Below are positions 51,711 through 61,064 of a stretch of 64,000 bases of DNA, piece by piece. The translations under genes and the position numbers were made by a program. The stretch is from Bacteroidales bacterium UBA5326 (lineage in GTDB: Bacteria; Bacteroidota; Bacteroidia; Bacteroidales; UBA932): NCBI GenBank assembly GCA_002408205.1, contig DHQY01000013.1, positions 1 through 64,000 on the forward strand, written 5' to 3'. The notes below the pieces were generated by a model, which saw only the letters and a list, made by a program, of their open reading frames with translations, ran no database searches and was not told the origin of the DNA. The first letter of the stretch is position 1. Each line of letters opens with the position of its first letter.

Positions 51711-52838
51711 TTAATTGGCAAACACACCCATTACCTGTAAAGCCTTTCCCGTCCAATTGTCGAATACACCCCGGTACAGTTTCAGAATTTCTTTTTCGGG
51801 ACTGTATGTTTCTTCGGGAAACCAATACATGAACCCGTTGACATTGGAGCATTGCTTAATGGTCTTGATGAAGTCAATAAAAAATTGTTTCTGCCCTTCG
51901 GGCGTGGCGGGATATTCCGGCTCATACGATGCATTTTGGTCTATACCCCATTCATGATAGGGGAAAGCGACCTCCACAATATTGACTTTTTTCTCAGGAA
52001 AGTTCATCCTTAAGCCGTCCATGCAATCTTTCAACTGCCTTAACGGGCCGTGCCAGAAAGGATAGTAACTTATCCCGATAATATCATAATCTACATTGTG
52101 CACTTTCATTTGGTTAAAAAACCGTACGGCAGATACTTCATCTCCTCCACGGTCGGAATGGATCATCACCCAGGCATCGGGACAGACTTCCCTGCAGGCC
52201 TTTGAAGCCAGTGAGAGCAGGCGGCAAAAATAATTCCATTGCGAGGTGGTATTCCATTGTGATTCCCATACGTCCACCCGGGACGTATCCCAAAGCATAC
52301 CAAACGTAATCTCGTTACCTATCTGGATCATATCCGGGACCGCGTTGTTTTTCATTAAGTTACGCAATGTTTCTTTTGTATAGGAATAAACACGGTTGGC
52401 CAGCGCTTCCTGATTGAGATCTTTCCAGGCAGCGGGTTTGAATTGTTTCCCCGGATCGGCCCAGGTGTCCGAATAATGAAAATCCAGCAATATCCTGTAT
52501 CCGGCTGACCGGGCTGCCAGAATAAGATCCTGTACATAGGCCGGGTCCTGACAGGCTGCAGATTCCAGATTGGGGTTCACAAAAAGCCTGACTCTTAAAT
52601 AATTAAATCCTTTTTCTCTAAAGAATGGCAACACAGCCACATCATTCCCGTATTCATCTTTGTACACGGCACCCGCTTTCAGATATGTGGGAAGCAAAGA
52701 CATATCGGCTCCGATAATCCAGTCGGGCTGATCTATAGGTTCACCTCCCCCGGAGGGGTCGGGTTGTTTATTGCAGTCTGTAATGAGTAAGACACCTGCA
52801 ACAAAAAAAGATATTATATATAATGCCTTGTTAATCAT
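51711..52838 (-). CDS. GH53 endo-beta-1,4-galactanase lipoprotein, single domain
   Basis: A 375-residue exported enzyme (signal MINKALYIISFFVAGVLLITDC, the Cys as lipidation site). The barrel shows FNYLRVRLFVNPN, LLDFHYSDTWADPGKQFKP, the acid/base Glu in GNEITFGMLW, and the nucleophile Glu in NIVEVAFPY. It is related to the tandem enzyme about 26 kb away but has ITFG instead of INHG after the acid/base, so it is not a recent copy. The start lies 8 bases inside the marC gene, and a later non-overlapping start would lose the signal peptide. Confidence 0.92.
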   Translation of the reverse strand: MINKALYIISFFVAGVLLITDCNKQPDPSGGGEPIDQPDWIIGADMSLLPTYLKAGAVYKDEYGNDVAVLPFFREKGFNYLRVRLFVNPNLESAACQDPAYVQDLILAARSAGYRILLDFHYSDTWADPGKQFKPAAWKDLNQEALANRVYSYTKETLRNLMKNNAVPDMIQIGNEITFGMLWDTSRVDVWESQWNTTSQWNYFCRLLSLASKACREVCPDAWVMIHSDRGGDEVSAVRFFNQMKVHNVDYDIIGISYYPFWHGPLRQLKDCMDGLRMNFPEKKVNIVEVAFPYHEWGIDQNASYEPEYPATPEGQKQFFIDFIKTIKQCSNVNGFMYWFPEETYSPEKEILKLYRGVFDNWTGKALQVMGVFAN

Positions 52839-53415
52839 ACATATTAAATAATGTGGTAATATTTGAAGCAAAAAGTTTTACGGAAATGGCCAGCAAAATA
52901 ATCCCGAAGAATTTGCGTAAAATATAGATTCCACCTTTTCCCAGGAGCTTTTCCGCCCAGTTCACATGACGCAAAACCAGGAACACAATAATCATGTTAA
53001 CTAAAATGGCAATGGATACATTCAGCAGGCTGTATTCGGCACGCAGTGAAAGAACGGTAGTAAGCGTTCCGGCTCCTGCAATGAGCGGAAATACAAGCGG
53101 TACAATGGTAGCGGCATCGGCCGGACCGTCGTTTTTGAAAATCTCGATTCCAAAGATCATTTCAATGGCCAAAACGAATATTACCAGTGAACCGGCTACG
53201 GCAAAAGAAGAAATATCCACGTTGAAAAGTCCGAGAATAGCCTCGCCTACAAAGAGAAAAACAAAAATCAAACCGGTGGAAATAAGCGCAGCCATCAAAG
53301 GGCTGAATTTTCTGCCCTTGTTTCTTATATCAAGAATAATGGGAATAGACCCGGTAATATCGATTACCGCGAATAAAACCATAAAAGCACTGATTATTTC
53401 TCTGATATTTATCAT
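52831..53415 (-). CDS. MarC-family (UPF0056) membrane protein
   Basis: A 194-residue protein with six predicted membrane helices. It starts IREIISAFMVLFAVIDITGSIPIIL and has IVPLVFPLIAGAGTLTTVLSL, the conserved MarC core. The family's role is not established; a link to antibiotic resistance in E. coli was withdrawn. TATCTTTG on the minus strand at 53427-53420 is a likely -7 element only 5 bases before the start. Confidence 0.92.
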   Translation of the reverse strand: MINIREIISAFMVLFAVIDITGSIPIILDIRNKGRKFSPLMAALISTGLIFVFLFVGEAILGLFNVDISSFAVAGSLVIFVLAIEMIFGIEIFKNDGPADAATIVPLVFPLIAGAGTLTTVLSLRAEYSLLNVSIAILVNMIIVFLVLRHVNWAEKLLGKGGIYILRKFFGIILLAISVKLFASNITTLFNMYD

Positions 53416-53470
53416 AACACAAAGATATAAAACGCTACATTTGTATTAATCATTTTTACGAGATATTTCA

Positions 53471-55096
53471 ATGATACCCTTTTCACGAATCATACGCCCC
53501 GTTATTACTCTGAGCGTTCTTTTCCTTACTCTTCCGGTCCCTGCACAGGACCATGTAGTCAAAAAGATTATCACAGAAGGTACTACCAACAATCTCACAC
53601 AGCATCATCTGGATGTTTTGACCAATCGCATAGGAGGAAGGCCTGTGGGATCGGATGCTTACAACGCCGCCGTCAAATGGGCAGTTTCTCAGTTTGAAAA
53701 ATGGGGGCTGGAAGTTTCCGTAGAAGAAGCCGGAGAAACTCGGGTCGGATTCAACCGCGGGCCCTGGTCGGGCACTCTGTACGGAGGTGTTTTTCCAAAC
53801 GGAGACGGTACGAGCCTTCATTTTGCCACTCCTTCTTATACGGCCGGCACGAAGGGGCTTCAAAAAGGCCATGTTCTTTTGGAGCCAAAAACTCAGGCGG
53901 AATTCGACAGAATGAAGAAAGTTCTTAAAGGGGCGTGGGTTCTGATTACAGGAAGCAACAACGGCTGGCCGGTGGAACGCACCGTACAGGCAGACAAACG
54001 GCGCGATTCAATTATTCAGCTTAATGAAGAAATCGCCAGAGAAAACAATGATGTAATACGCCGCTACAGAACACGCACCGGCGACCGGAGAATGAACGAA
54101 GACAAAATGAGGGAAGAGCTGAAAGACAGCCTCAAGACAATTAACGACGAACCGGCTCTCTTTTACCGGCAATTGGTTGAAGCAGGAGTGCTCGGATTTA
54201 TTCAGTCATCGCCTGTTCCCATTACTGCTTTATGGGACAAGTATACCGTATTTGGGGAGGAATCCTGTTTCGATAACCTGCCGGTTGTGCCCGATATCAA
54301 ACTGGATGAGCATCAATATAATTACCTGTTGCAGATGGTAAAGGAACGCCGTCCCGTTGAACTGGCCTTTGATATCCGCAATCACTTCCGTCCGGGACCT
54401 GTCAAATTTCATAATGTAGTAGCCAAAATGAAAGGTTCAAAATATCCCGACGAATATGTTATGGTAAGCGGCCACCTCGATTCCTACGACACAGCTACAG
54501 GAGGTGTGGATTGCGGCGTGGGCGTTACGCCCGCCATGGAATCGGCCCGCCTGCTTTCGGTTGCCGGAGCCAAGCCTAAACGGTCCATTCTGTTTGTCCT
54601 GTTCGCCGGGGAAGAATTCGGTCTGCTGGGAGCCACCGCATGGGTAAAGGCACATGAAAAAGAACTGGATAAAATCTCTAACCTGTTCAACAGAGACGGC
54701 GGGCCCACAGTAGCAACCGGGGTAACAGTCTCTCAGGCCATGTACGAAGACTTTATTAAAATATCGGAAGGTATAGATCAGATCAATCCGGCGTTCGGGT
54801 TTAAAGTAAACACCTTTAAACCCAGACCCAGGCCCACAGTTCCCGGAGGTACCGATGCTTCTGTTTTTGCCATCCGGGGAGTTCCTACTATTGCTTTCGA
54901 CAATTCGGACCCAAAAGGATATAATTTCGATTACCGGGAAATCTGGCATACCGAGAGGGACGTATACACTAAGAGCATAGACGAATACCAGGAACACACC
55001 TCTGTCGTACAGGCGGTCATTATCTACCGGCTGGCCAACCTCGATCATCTGCTTCCCAGGGACGGCTATTACCTGGAACCGGAAAAGAGCAGATAA
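53471..55096 (+). CDS. Secreted M28-family metallopeptidase with PA-like insert
   Basis: A 541-residue exported peptidase (signal MIPFSRIIRPVITLSVLFLTLPVPAQ). The catalytic domain is in the C-terminal half: SGHLDSYDTATGGVDCGVGV (zinc His and Asp), FAGEEFGLLGA (catalytic Glu-Glu), NRDGG (zinc Asp) and REIWHTERD (zinc His). A protease-associated-like region lies at about 110-270. It probably is an aminopeptidase of the periplasm or outside. TACATTTG at 53436-53443 is a candidate -7 element. Confidence 0.9.
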   Translation: MIPFSRIIRPVITLSVLFLTLPVPAQDHVVKKIITEGTTNNLTQHHLDVLTNRIGGRPVGSDAYNAAVKWAVSQFEKWGLEVSVEEAGETRVGFNRGPWSGTLYGGVFPNGDGTSLHFATPSYTAGTKGLQKGHVLLEPKTQAEFDRMKKVLKGAWVLITGSNNGWPVERTVQADKRRDSIIQLNEEIARENNDVIRRYRTRTGDRRMNEDKMREELKDSLKTINDEPALFYRQLVEAGVLGFIQSSPVPITALWDKYTVFGEESCFDNLPVVPDIKLDEHQYNYLLQMVKERRPVELAFDIRNHFRPGPVKFHNVVAKMKGSKYPDEYVMVSGHLDSYDTATGGVDCGVGVTPAMESARLLSVAGAKPKRSILFVLFAGEEFGLLGATAWVKAHEKELDKISNLFNRDGGPTVATGVTVSQAMYEDFIKISEGIDQINPAFGFKVNTFKPRPRPTVPGGTDASVFAIRGVPTIAFDNSDPKGYNFDYREIWHTERDVYTKSIDEYQEHTSVVQAVIIYRLANLDHLLPRDGYYLEPEKSR

Positions 55097-55119
55097 TATG
55101 CAGCGTTATTATGAATAGA

Positions 55120-55157
55120 TGTATCTTTACAGATGTACTGTAAATCTAAAAGATACA
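55120..55157 (+). promoter_or_regulatory. Long inverted repeat upstream of the serpin gene
   Basis: TGTATC (55120-55125) matches GATACA (55152-55157), and inside it TTTACAG (55126-55132) pairs perfectly with CTGTAAA (55138-55144) around ATGTA. The structure ends 3 bases before the serpin start codon. It could hide the start region in the mRNA or be an operator. Confidence 0.55.
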
Positions 55158-55160
55158 TTT

Positions 55161-56396
55161 ATGATGCGTTATTTTGCCCCGATGATCAAGACAGTAGCTG
55201 TTTTGCTTCTTCTCAGTGCCTGCGACGGGGTTTCGTCAGATACGAACGAACGCCCTGATATTGTACTTACCAAAACGGAACAGGCGCTGACAAATGACGC
55301 CAACCGTTTTGCCTTTGATTTATTCAGGCAAATTGCAAAGGAGGACAAGAATTTCTTTATTTCTCCTCTGAGTGCATCGCTTGCCTTGTCTATGACCGCT
55401 AACGGCGCGGCGGGCGGCACGGCTCTTGAAATGAAAGATGTTTTGGGCTTTGGAGCCTATTCTTTCAAAGACATGAACGCCTATTTCGAAAAAATGTGTA
55501 CAGCCTTACCCAAGGCCGATAAACTCACTGAAACAGGTATCGCCAATTCTATCTGGATACGGAATGGGTTCCCGGTACTCGACAGCTTTAAGGAAACTGT
55601 CAGATCTTATTATTTGGCGGAGATCGCAAATCTGGACTTCTCTTCACCTTCTGCCGTAAAAACAATCAACGACTGGTGTGCCTCCAAAACTAACGGAAAG
55701 ATAGATACCATTATTGAGGAGATTCCCGCACAAATGATCATGTACCTGATTAATGCCCTGTACTTCAACGGAACCTGGACTCTTGAGTTTTCTAAAGACT
55801 ATTCGTACGACGGACCTTTTATGTCTGAACAGGGCAGTTACGCAATGGCCCGTTTTATGATGCAGACGGGAGAGTTTGCCTATACCGCAAATGATTATTT
55901 TACCATAGCCGAACTTCCGTATGGAAACGAGGCTTTCTCCATGGTTGTCCTGTTGCCGCGCGAGGGTGTGATCATGGATAAAGCTCTGGAAGGCTTCACA
56001 TTGGATAACTGGAGTAGATGGCTTTCCGGACTGAGTTCATCCAAGAGTAACTTAACGGTCGTACTTCCAAAATTCATATTCAAATATGAAAAAGATCTCA
56101 TTCCCACCCTTCAGGCCATGGGAATGGTCCTGCCTTTTATGGAAGGAGCAGCCGATTTCGGGAACCTGTCCCCGGTAGGCGGTTTGTACATCGGGCTGGT
56201 AAAACAGAAAACATATATCGATGTGAGTGAAAAGGGGACAGAAGCCGCTGCCGTGACTATTGTGGGAGTGGAAAAAACAGCTTCGGGGCCTGACGATCCC
56301 ATTCCTTTTATTGTGAACAAACCTTATTTTTACCTTATCAGGGAAAAAAGCACCGGTGCCATCTTGTTTATGGGCAGGATGATTGCTCCCTGTTGA
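55161..56396 (+). CDS. Lipoprotein serpin (serine/cysteine protease inhibitor)
   Basis: A 411-residue serpin with a lipoprotein signal (VAVLLLLSAC). Core family motifs are NFFISPLSASLALSMTANGAAGGTALEM, YLINALYFNGTW, YGNEAFSMVVLLP and PYFYLIREKSTGAILFMGRM. The reactive-loop hinge EKGTEAAAVT fits the small-residue consensus of inhibitory serpins; the scissile bond would lie around EKTAS. Bacterial serpins of host-associated Bacteroidetes and Bifidobacteria protect against host or rival proteases. The start at 55161 lies past the inverted repeat. Confidence 0.95.
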   Translation: MMRYFAPMIKTVAVLLLLSACDGVSSDTNERPDIVLTKTEQALTNDANRFAFDLFRQIAKEDKNFFISPLSASLALSMTANGAAGGTALEMKDVLGFGAYSFKDMNAYFEKMCTALPKADKLTETGIANSIWIRNGFPVLDSFKETVRSYYLAEIANLDFSSPSAVKTINDWCASKTNGKIDTIIEEIPAQMIMYLINALYFNGTWTLEFSKDYSYDGPFMSEQGSYAMARFMMQTGEFAYTANDYFTIAELPYGNEAFSMVVLLPREGVIMDKALEGFTLDNWSRWLSGLSSSKSNLTVVLPKFIFKYEKDLIPTLQAMGMVLPFMEGAADFGNLSPVGGLYIGLVKQKTYIDVSEKGTEAAAVTIVGVEKTASGPDDPIPFIVNKPYFYLIREKSTGAILFMGRMIAPC

Positions 56397-56417
56397 TAAC
56401 CTGCTATACACAACATT

Positions 56418-57680
56418 ATGGAAGAATTCTGGTATCCGTTGGACAATGCCGCCAAGATTTTCCCCGCCATTACAACGGACGAGGTCACTTCTGTGTTCCG
56501 GATCTCTGCAGTCTTTAAGCATAAAATTCATATCAGGAGCCTGTTCCTGGCGGTTCGTTCCATTGAACGGCGTTTTCCCTACTACCATGTCCGGCTGAAG
56601 AAAGGCTTTTTTTGGTATTATCTGGAATCGGCCCGTTTCCATACTTCTGTGGAAACGGATAACCAGTCTCCCTGCAGAAGGTTCCGTAAAGGAGATCCGT
56701 TATTCAGGGTTTTGGTGCTGGATAACAGGGTCAGTGTGGAATTTTCGCACCTGCTAACCGACGGAGGAGGAGCCTATGAATACTTTAAAACGTTGATTGT
56801 TGTTTATCTCGGCCTGACCGGAACGCAGGTACCGGCAGATTTCAAATACCTCCATCCGGACGAAGATCCTCTTCCGGAAGAATTTGAGGATGCATATAAC
56901 AGGTATTTCAAAGAGAACATTCCTGCTTCTGTAAAAAAGCCCAGGGCTTTTCACGTACCGTTCCCCTTACGCGGCAAACCGGCTCTCAGCGTGCTTTTTG
57001 GAGCTATCCCGCACGCAGAACTCAAAGCTAAAGCAAAAGAGAAAGGAGCAAATATTACCGTCTACCTGACCTCGGCATATCTTTTTGTACTCCAGGAAAT
57101 ATATGAAGACCTGCGCTCCCGCAGGCATAAAAGATTTGGAAAACTGAGCCTTGAAATACCCATTAACGTCAGGAAGATATACCCAAGTACCACCATGCGG
57201 AACTTTTCTTTGTTTGTGATGCCCGAGATAGACCTCCGCCTGGGGCATTACTCCTTTGAGGAAATCCTGAAAGTGGTCCATCACCAGATGTTGCTCGAAA
57301 CCGAGGAAAAACTGGTGAATAAAATCCTGTCCCGGAACGTGGGAAGTGAAAAAATGCTGCTGGTCCGCGGGGCTCCACTGTTTCTGAAAAACGTTGTTCT
57401 CCGTATGAAGTATTATTCCATGGGAAGCAACCAGTACAGCGGGGTTTTTTCCAATCTCGGCGGGGCAATTTTTCCTAAAGAGATCAATGAACAGATTGAA
57501 TACATGGCGGTCATTCCGCCGCCGCCCAATAAAAGCATAAAGATCAGCTGCGGCATGATAGGTTTTGACGACCTGCTTATCCTCGGCTTTGCCAATATTT
57601 CCGGATCGAGGGAACTGGAACGCCGTTTCTTCCGTTTTTTATCCAGTCAGGGCGTTCCTGTAAAAATGATCCGTTACTGA
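56418..57680 (+). CDS. CoA-dependent acyltransferase-like protein (alcohol acetyltransferase group)
   Basis: A 420-residue cytoplasmic protein with the two-lobed layout of condensation-domain/WS-DGAT-like acyltransferases. The active-site motif HxxxDG is present as HLLTDG (His111, Asp115, Gly116), and a later NVRKIYPSTTMRNFSLFV resembles the second lobe motif. Substrates are unknown. It lies 22 bases after the serpin and 15 bases before the zinc-ribbon membrane protein, and this pairing seems conserved by memory of Firmicutes genomes. Confidence 0.7.
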   Translation: MEEFWYPLDNAAKIFPAITTDEVTSVFRISAVFKHKIHIRSLFLAVRSIERRFPYYHVRLKKGFFWYYLESARFHTSVETDNQSPCRRFRKGDPLFRVLVLDNRVSVEFSHLLTDGGGAYEYFKTLIVVYLGLTGTQVPADFKYLHPDEDPLPEEFEDAYNRYFKENIPASVKKPRAFHVPFPLRGKPALSVLFGAIPHAELKAKAKEKGANITVYLTSAYLFVLQEIYEDLRSRRHKRFGKLSLEIPINVRKIYPSTTMRNFSLFVMPEIDLRLGHYSFEEILKVVHHQMLLETEEKLVNKILSRNVGSEKMLLVRGAPLFLKNVVLRMKYYSMGSNQYSGVFSNLGGAIFPKEINEQIEYMAVIPPPPNKSIKISCGMIGFDDLLILGFANISGSRELERRFFRFLSSQGVPVKMIRY

Positions 57681-57694
57681 AAAACTGAACAACT

Positions 57695-58420
57695 ATGAAT
57701 ATATGTAAAAATTGCGGCGTTGAACTGGACGTGGAAATGAATTACTGTCCGTTATGCGGGCAGAAAAGTACGATCTCCGAAATTCCCGGCCGGATTGAGA
57801 AACACTCCGGCAAATATGCGGACTCCGTGGAAGAATCCTATAATTTCCACGAACTCACAGTACTCCAGAGACGCAAGGTGCTCTGGGAACTGATTATGAT
57901 CATACTATTCACAGGTTTTGTGACAACCGTTGTTATTGATCTGATTGTTAATTCCCAGATTAGCTGGTCTAAGTATACACTGGCTATCGGGTTTTTCCTG
58001 ATTATCAACGCCTCTCTCATTGCATTCATGCAACGGAGGATTTTTTTGCTCATGATCTTTAGCTTTTTATCTACCTCACTTTTACTTTTGCTCCTCGACT
58101 GGTTCAGCGAAGACCCCTATTGGGGAATGCACCTTGGCGTTCCTCTCATTGGATGCCTTTATGTAATCCTTTTCGCTCTGATCAAGATCATACAGAACTC
58201 CAAACGAAAAGGGATCAACATCATTGCCTATTCTCTTATAGCCGCGGGCATAATGGGTCTCTGCACGGAAGGGATCCTGTCGCTGTACCTGCAGAACAAA
58301 CTGGCGCTTCAATGGAGTCTCATCCTTGCCGTTTCAATTACGGCTGTCTCGACCATACTGCTCTTTATTCACTTTCATCTGCAAAAAGGCACCAGCCTTA
58401 AGAAATTTTTCCATATCTGA
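57695..58420 (+). CDS. Zinc-ribbon, six-helix membrane protein (DUF6320-like)
   Basis: A 241-residue protein. The N-terminus CKNCGVELDVEMNYCPLCGQKS is a zinc ribbon with four Cys. About 50 residues later six hydrophobic helices follow (VLWELIMIILFTGFVTTVVIDLIV to WSLILAVSITAVSTILLFI). This design is called DUF6320 in Firmicutes, where it also lies beside an acyltransferase; that recollection cannot be verified here. The function is unknown, possibly an anchor or partner of the acyltransferase. Confidence 0.7.
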   Translation: MNICKNCGVELDVEMNYCPLCGQKSTISEIPGRIEKHSGKYADSVEESYNFHELTVLQRRKVLWELIMIILFTGFVTTVVIDLIVNSQISWSKYTLAIGFFLIINASLIAFMQRRIFLLMIFSFLSTSLLLLLLDWFSEDPYWGMHLGVPLIGCLYVILFALIKIIQNSKRKGINIIAYSLIAAGIMGLCTEGILSLYLQNKLALQWSLILAVSITAVSTILLFIHFHLQKGTSLKKFFHI

Positions 58421-58494
58421 TCCTGATAATCCCCCCTCTTAACCGGTAAAATCCGGGTCCCTGACTTCAAAACCGGTTTATCTGCCGATATTCC

Positions 58495-58525
58495 TTGCCT
58501 GAATAGATCCGTCAAGATACTTTTG
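58495..58525 (+). promoter_or_regulatory. Promoter of the tolC-macAB operon
   Basis: TTG (58495-58497), a 20-base spacer and TACTTTTG (58518-58525) match the Bacteroidetes promoter form, 27 bases before the tolC ATG. Confidence 0.7.
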
Positions 58526-58552
58526 TTGCAAGATCAATAAAAGTATTTGACA

Positions 58553-59887
58553 ATGATTAGATTACATTCCTTATCAACGGTTCTGGCCTCAGTTCTGCTT
58601 CTTATTACCCTGCCGGCGCAGGGACAGGAACAGGCAGAACCATGGACTCTGCAAAAATGTATTGAATACGCCAGAGTGCATAATATTGAAGTGCAAACCC
58701 GTGAGGTGTCCAAAGCCGTTTCTGATGTAGAACTGGAACAGACCCGGGCCCAGCGGTTTCCCACACTTAATTTTTCTTCGAGCTTTGGGGTGTCTTTCCA
58801 GAATGCCACCACTTACAACGATTTCATGGAAGAAACCGATGCAGCTTCCTATTCAGACAATTTTGGACTGAATACAGGTGTCACACTCTATGCCGGTGGA
58901 AAATTGAGCAAAACCATTCAGCAAAAAAAGCTGGATAACACGGCATCGGGCTACGATGTGGAGCAAGCCCTGTTTGACATAGAAATATCAGTAATACAGG
59001 CTTATCTTCAGATCCTATATGCCAACGAATCGTATAAAATAGCCCTCTTGGCTGCCGATCTTTCACGTTCACAGGTAGAACGCGGTCTGGAAATGAGAAA
59101 AGCCGGTTCTATGTCCAAAGGAGATCTTGCACAGCTGCAATCGCAGGCGGCCGGCGACAACTACCAGGTGACCCAGACAAAAAACGCACTGGCAAGCGCC
59201 AAACTGCAACTGAAGCAATTATTGGAACTCGATCTGGAAGCAACATTTGAAGTGGAATTTCCCGATATCGACAGTCTGGAAGTACTTAATGTAATTCCGG
59301 ATCTGGCCTCGGTATACCTTACAGCCCTGGACAATCTGCCCCAGATGAAAAGCAGCGCCCTGAGTATTGAATCGGCTCAAATGGGCATTGAGATAGCCAA
59401 GGCCTCTAAAATGCCTACCCTTACCGCCAGCGCCTCTATTAACACAGGTACAAACTCCAGTGCCGGCACCGCCTATTTTGAACAGCTCGGAAGTAAAATC
59501 AGCGAAAATGTGGGGCTGAACCTGAGTATTCCCATTTTTAGCAATAAACAGGTACGCACCAATATTACCAAGGCAAAACTTCAGAGCAAATCGGCCGAAT
59601 TACAGGACCAAAGCACCAGAAAACAGTTGCTGAGTACCATTGAATCGCTTCATAACGATGCTGTCTCGGCACACAGTCAATACATTTCGGCTAATGAACA
59701 ACTCCAGGCCGCCAAAATCAGTTTCGAAGTAGTGAGCGAACAATTCCGGGCCGGATTAATTAACACCATTGAGCTGATCACGGGACAGAACAATTATACC
59801 AGCGCTCTCAGCAATCAGCTTCAGGCAAAGTTTCAGACGGTATTGGCCATAAAACTGCTGAAATTATACCAGGGCCAAAACAGTTAA
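58553..59887 (+). CDS. tolC: TolC-family outer-membrane efflux protein
   Basis: A 444-residue exported protein (signal MIRLHSLSTVLASVLLLITLPAQGQ). It has two OEP repeats: WTLQKCIEYARVHNIEVQTREVSKAVSDVELEQTRAQRFPTLNFSSSFGVSF and the later ALSIESAQMGIEIAKASKMPTLTASASINTG, each starting a long coiled-coil hairpin and barrel strands. It forms the outer-membrane channel of the tripartite pump coded by the next three genes. ATG 58553 is preferred over the TTG two codons upstream. Confidence 0.95.
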   Translation: MIRLHSLSTVLASVLLLITLPAQGQEQAEPWTLQKCIEYARVHNIEVQTREVSKAVSDVELEQTRAQRFPTLNFSSSFGVSFQNATTYNDFMEETDAASYSDNFGLNTGVTLYAGGKLSKTIQQKKLDNTASGYDVEQALFDIEISVIQAYLQILYANESYKIALLAADLSRSQVERGLEMRKAGSMSKGDLAQLQSQAAGDNYQVTQTKNALASAKLQLKQLLELDLEATFEVEFPDIDSLEVLNVIPDLASVYLTALDNLPQMKSSALSIESAQMGIEIAKASKMPTLTASASINTGTNSSAGTAYFEQLGSKISENVGLNLSIPIFSNKQVRTNITKAKLQSKSAELQDQSTRKQLLSTIESLHNDAVSAHSQYISANEQLQAAKISFEVVSEQFRAGLINTIELITGQNNYTSALSNQLQAKFQTVLAIKLLKLYQGQNS

Positions 59888-59910
59888 ATCTAATTGAAAA
59901 AAGATATAAA

Positions 59911-61053
59911 ATGAAGAAAGTAATACTTATTCCGGGAGTTCTTATGACTCTCATCGTTTTTGCTTCGTGCAGTGCAAAAACCGTTAAACAGGCTTACGAG
60001 ACCGTACCCGTTGAGCCATCTTCAATCACCAATACCATTACCGCAACAGGTACGGTGGAACCGATTAAACAGGTTGAAGTAGGAACCCAGGTATCGGGGA
60101 TCATTGCCAAAATATATGTCGATTATAATTCGGAAGTAAAAGCCGGACAACTAATTGCCGAGGTAGACCGTTCCGTATTGGAAACCGAACTGGAATCATC
60201 CAAAGCCAACCTGAATTCATCCAAAGCGGAACATGACTACCAGACAGCCAATTACGAGCGAATAAAAGGCCTGTATGAAAAAGACCTTGTAAGCCGTTCC
60301 GAATACGATCAGGCGCTCAATTCGTGGTCCAAGGCAGTATATTCCTATACACAGGCTAAATCGAATTACCAGAAAGCCGAAAGAAATATCGGCTACACCT
60401 GGATCTATTCACCTATTGACGGAGTGGTTCTGTCCCGGGCAGTGGACGAAGGCCAAACCGTGGCAGCAGGGTTCAGTACCCCCACCCTTTTTACCATAGC
60501 TAACGATTTGAAAAAAATGCGTGTTATTGCAGATGTAGACGAAGCCGACATTGGGGAGGTACATGAAGGCCAGTATGTACAATTTACTGTAGATGCTTAT
60601 CCCGAAGATCTGTTTGAAGGGTCTGTGATTCAAATTCGGCTGCTGGCGACCACTACATCAAATGTTGTCACCTACGAAGTGGTCATAGATGCACCTAACG
60701 GGGATCTGAAACTGAAACCGGGACTTACGGCAGAAGTGAACATTTATACACTTAATAAAGAGAATATCCTGACTATCCCGTTACGTGCCCTGCGTTTTGT
60801 TCCGGAAGGATACACTGTACCCGATTCAGGTACACATGTATTTGTTATGAACCCCGACGGCACCCTTAGTGCCAGGACAATAAACACAGGAGTTTCCGAT
60901 GGAATTTATACAGAGATTACAGACGGCCTCAAACAGGGAGATCAGGTGGTTACCGGAATAAGAGCACAGGGAAAGATATCTGTCGAGAACGGCAGCAGCA
61001 ATCCTTTTATGCCTCCCAGACCAGGACAGGAGAATAATGTACGTACCAAATAA
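59911..61053 (+). CDS. macA: MacA-like periplasmic adaptor (membrane fusion protein)
   Basis: A 380-residue lipoprotein (lipobox VFASC, Cys20). The split biotinyl-lipoyl motif is VEVGTQVSGIIAKIYVDYNSEVKAGQLIAEVD and WIYSPIDGVVLSRAVDEGQTVAAG. Between the two lies a helical hairpin (LESSKANLNSSKAEHDYQTANYERIKGLYEKDLVSRSEYDQALNSW). Beta-barrel and membrane-proximal domains follow. It links the MacB-type transporter to TolC. The gap to tolC is 23 bases. Confidence 0.95.
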   Translation: MKKVILIPGVLMTLIVFASCSAKTVKQAYETVPVEPSSITNTITATGTVEPIKQVEVGTQVSGIIAKIYVDYNSEVKAGQLIAEVDRSVLETELESSKANLNSSKAEHDYQTANYERIKGLYEKDLVSRSEYDQALNSWSKAVYSYTQAKSNYQKAERNIGYTWIYSPIDGVVLSRAVDEGQTVAAGFSTPTLFTIANDLKKMRVIADVDEADIGEVHEGQYVQFTVDAYPEDLFEGSVIQIRLLATTTSNVVTYEVVIDAPNGDLKLKPGLTAEVNIYTLNKENILTIPLRALRFVPEGYTVPDSGTHVFVMNPDGTLSARTINTGVSDGIYTEITDGLKQGDQVVTGIRAQGKISVENGSSNPFMPPRPGQENNVRTK

Positions 61054-61064
61054 CGGTAAACGGT

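Noticed and set aside
51619..51714. A 31-codon ORF beginning ALVTGSDGGMG, like a short-chain dehydrogenase nucleotide loop
   Set aside because: It overlaps the fba stop and runs into the terminator hairpin after 20 codons; only one short glycine motif is present, which may be chance.
58441..58494. Repeated AACCGGT-type words that could form a hairpin between the zinc-ribbon gene and tolC
   Set aside because: Pairing is short with a long loop and no T-tract follows, so neither a terminator nor a riboswitch can be supported.
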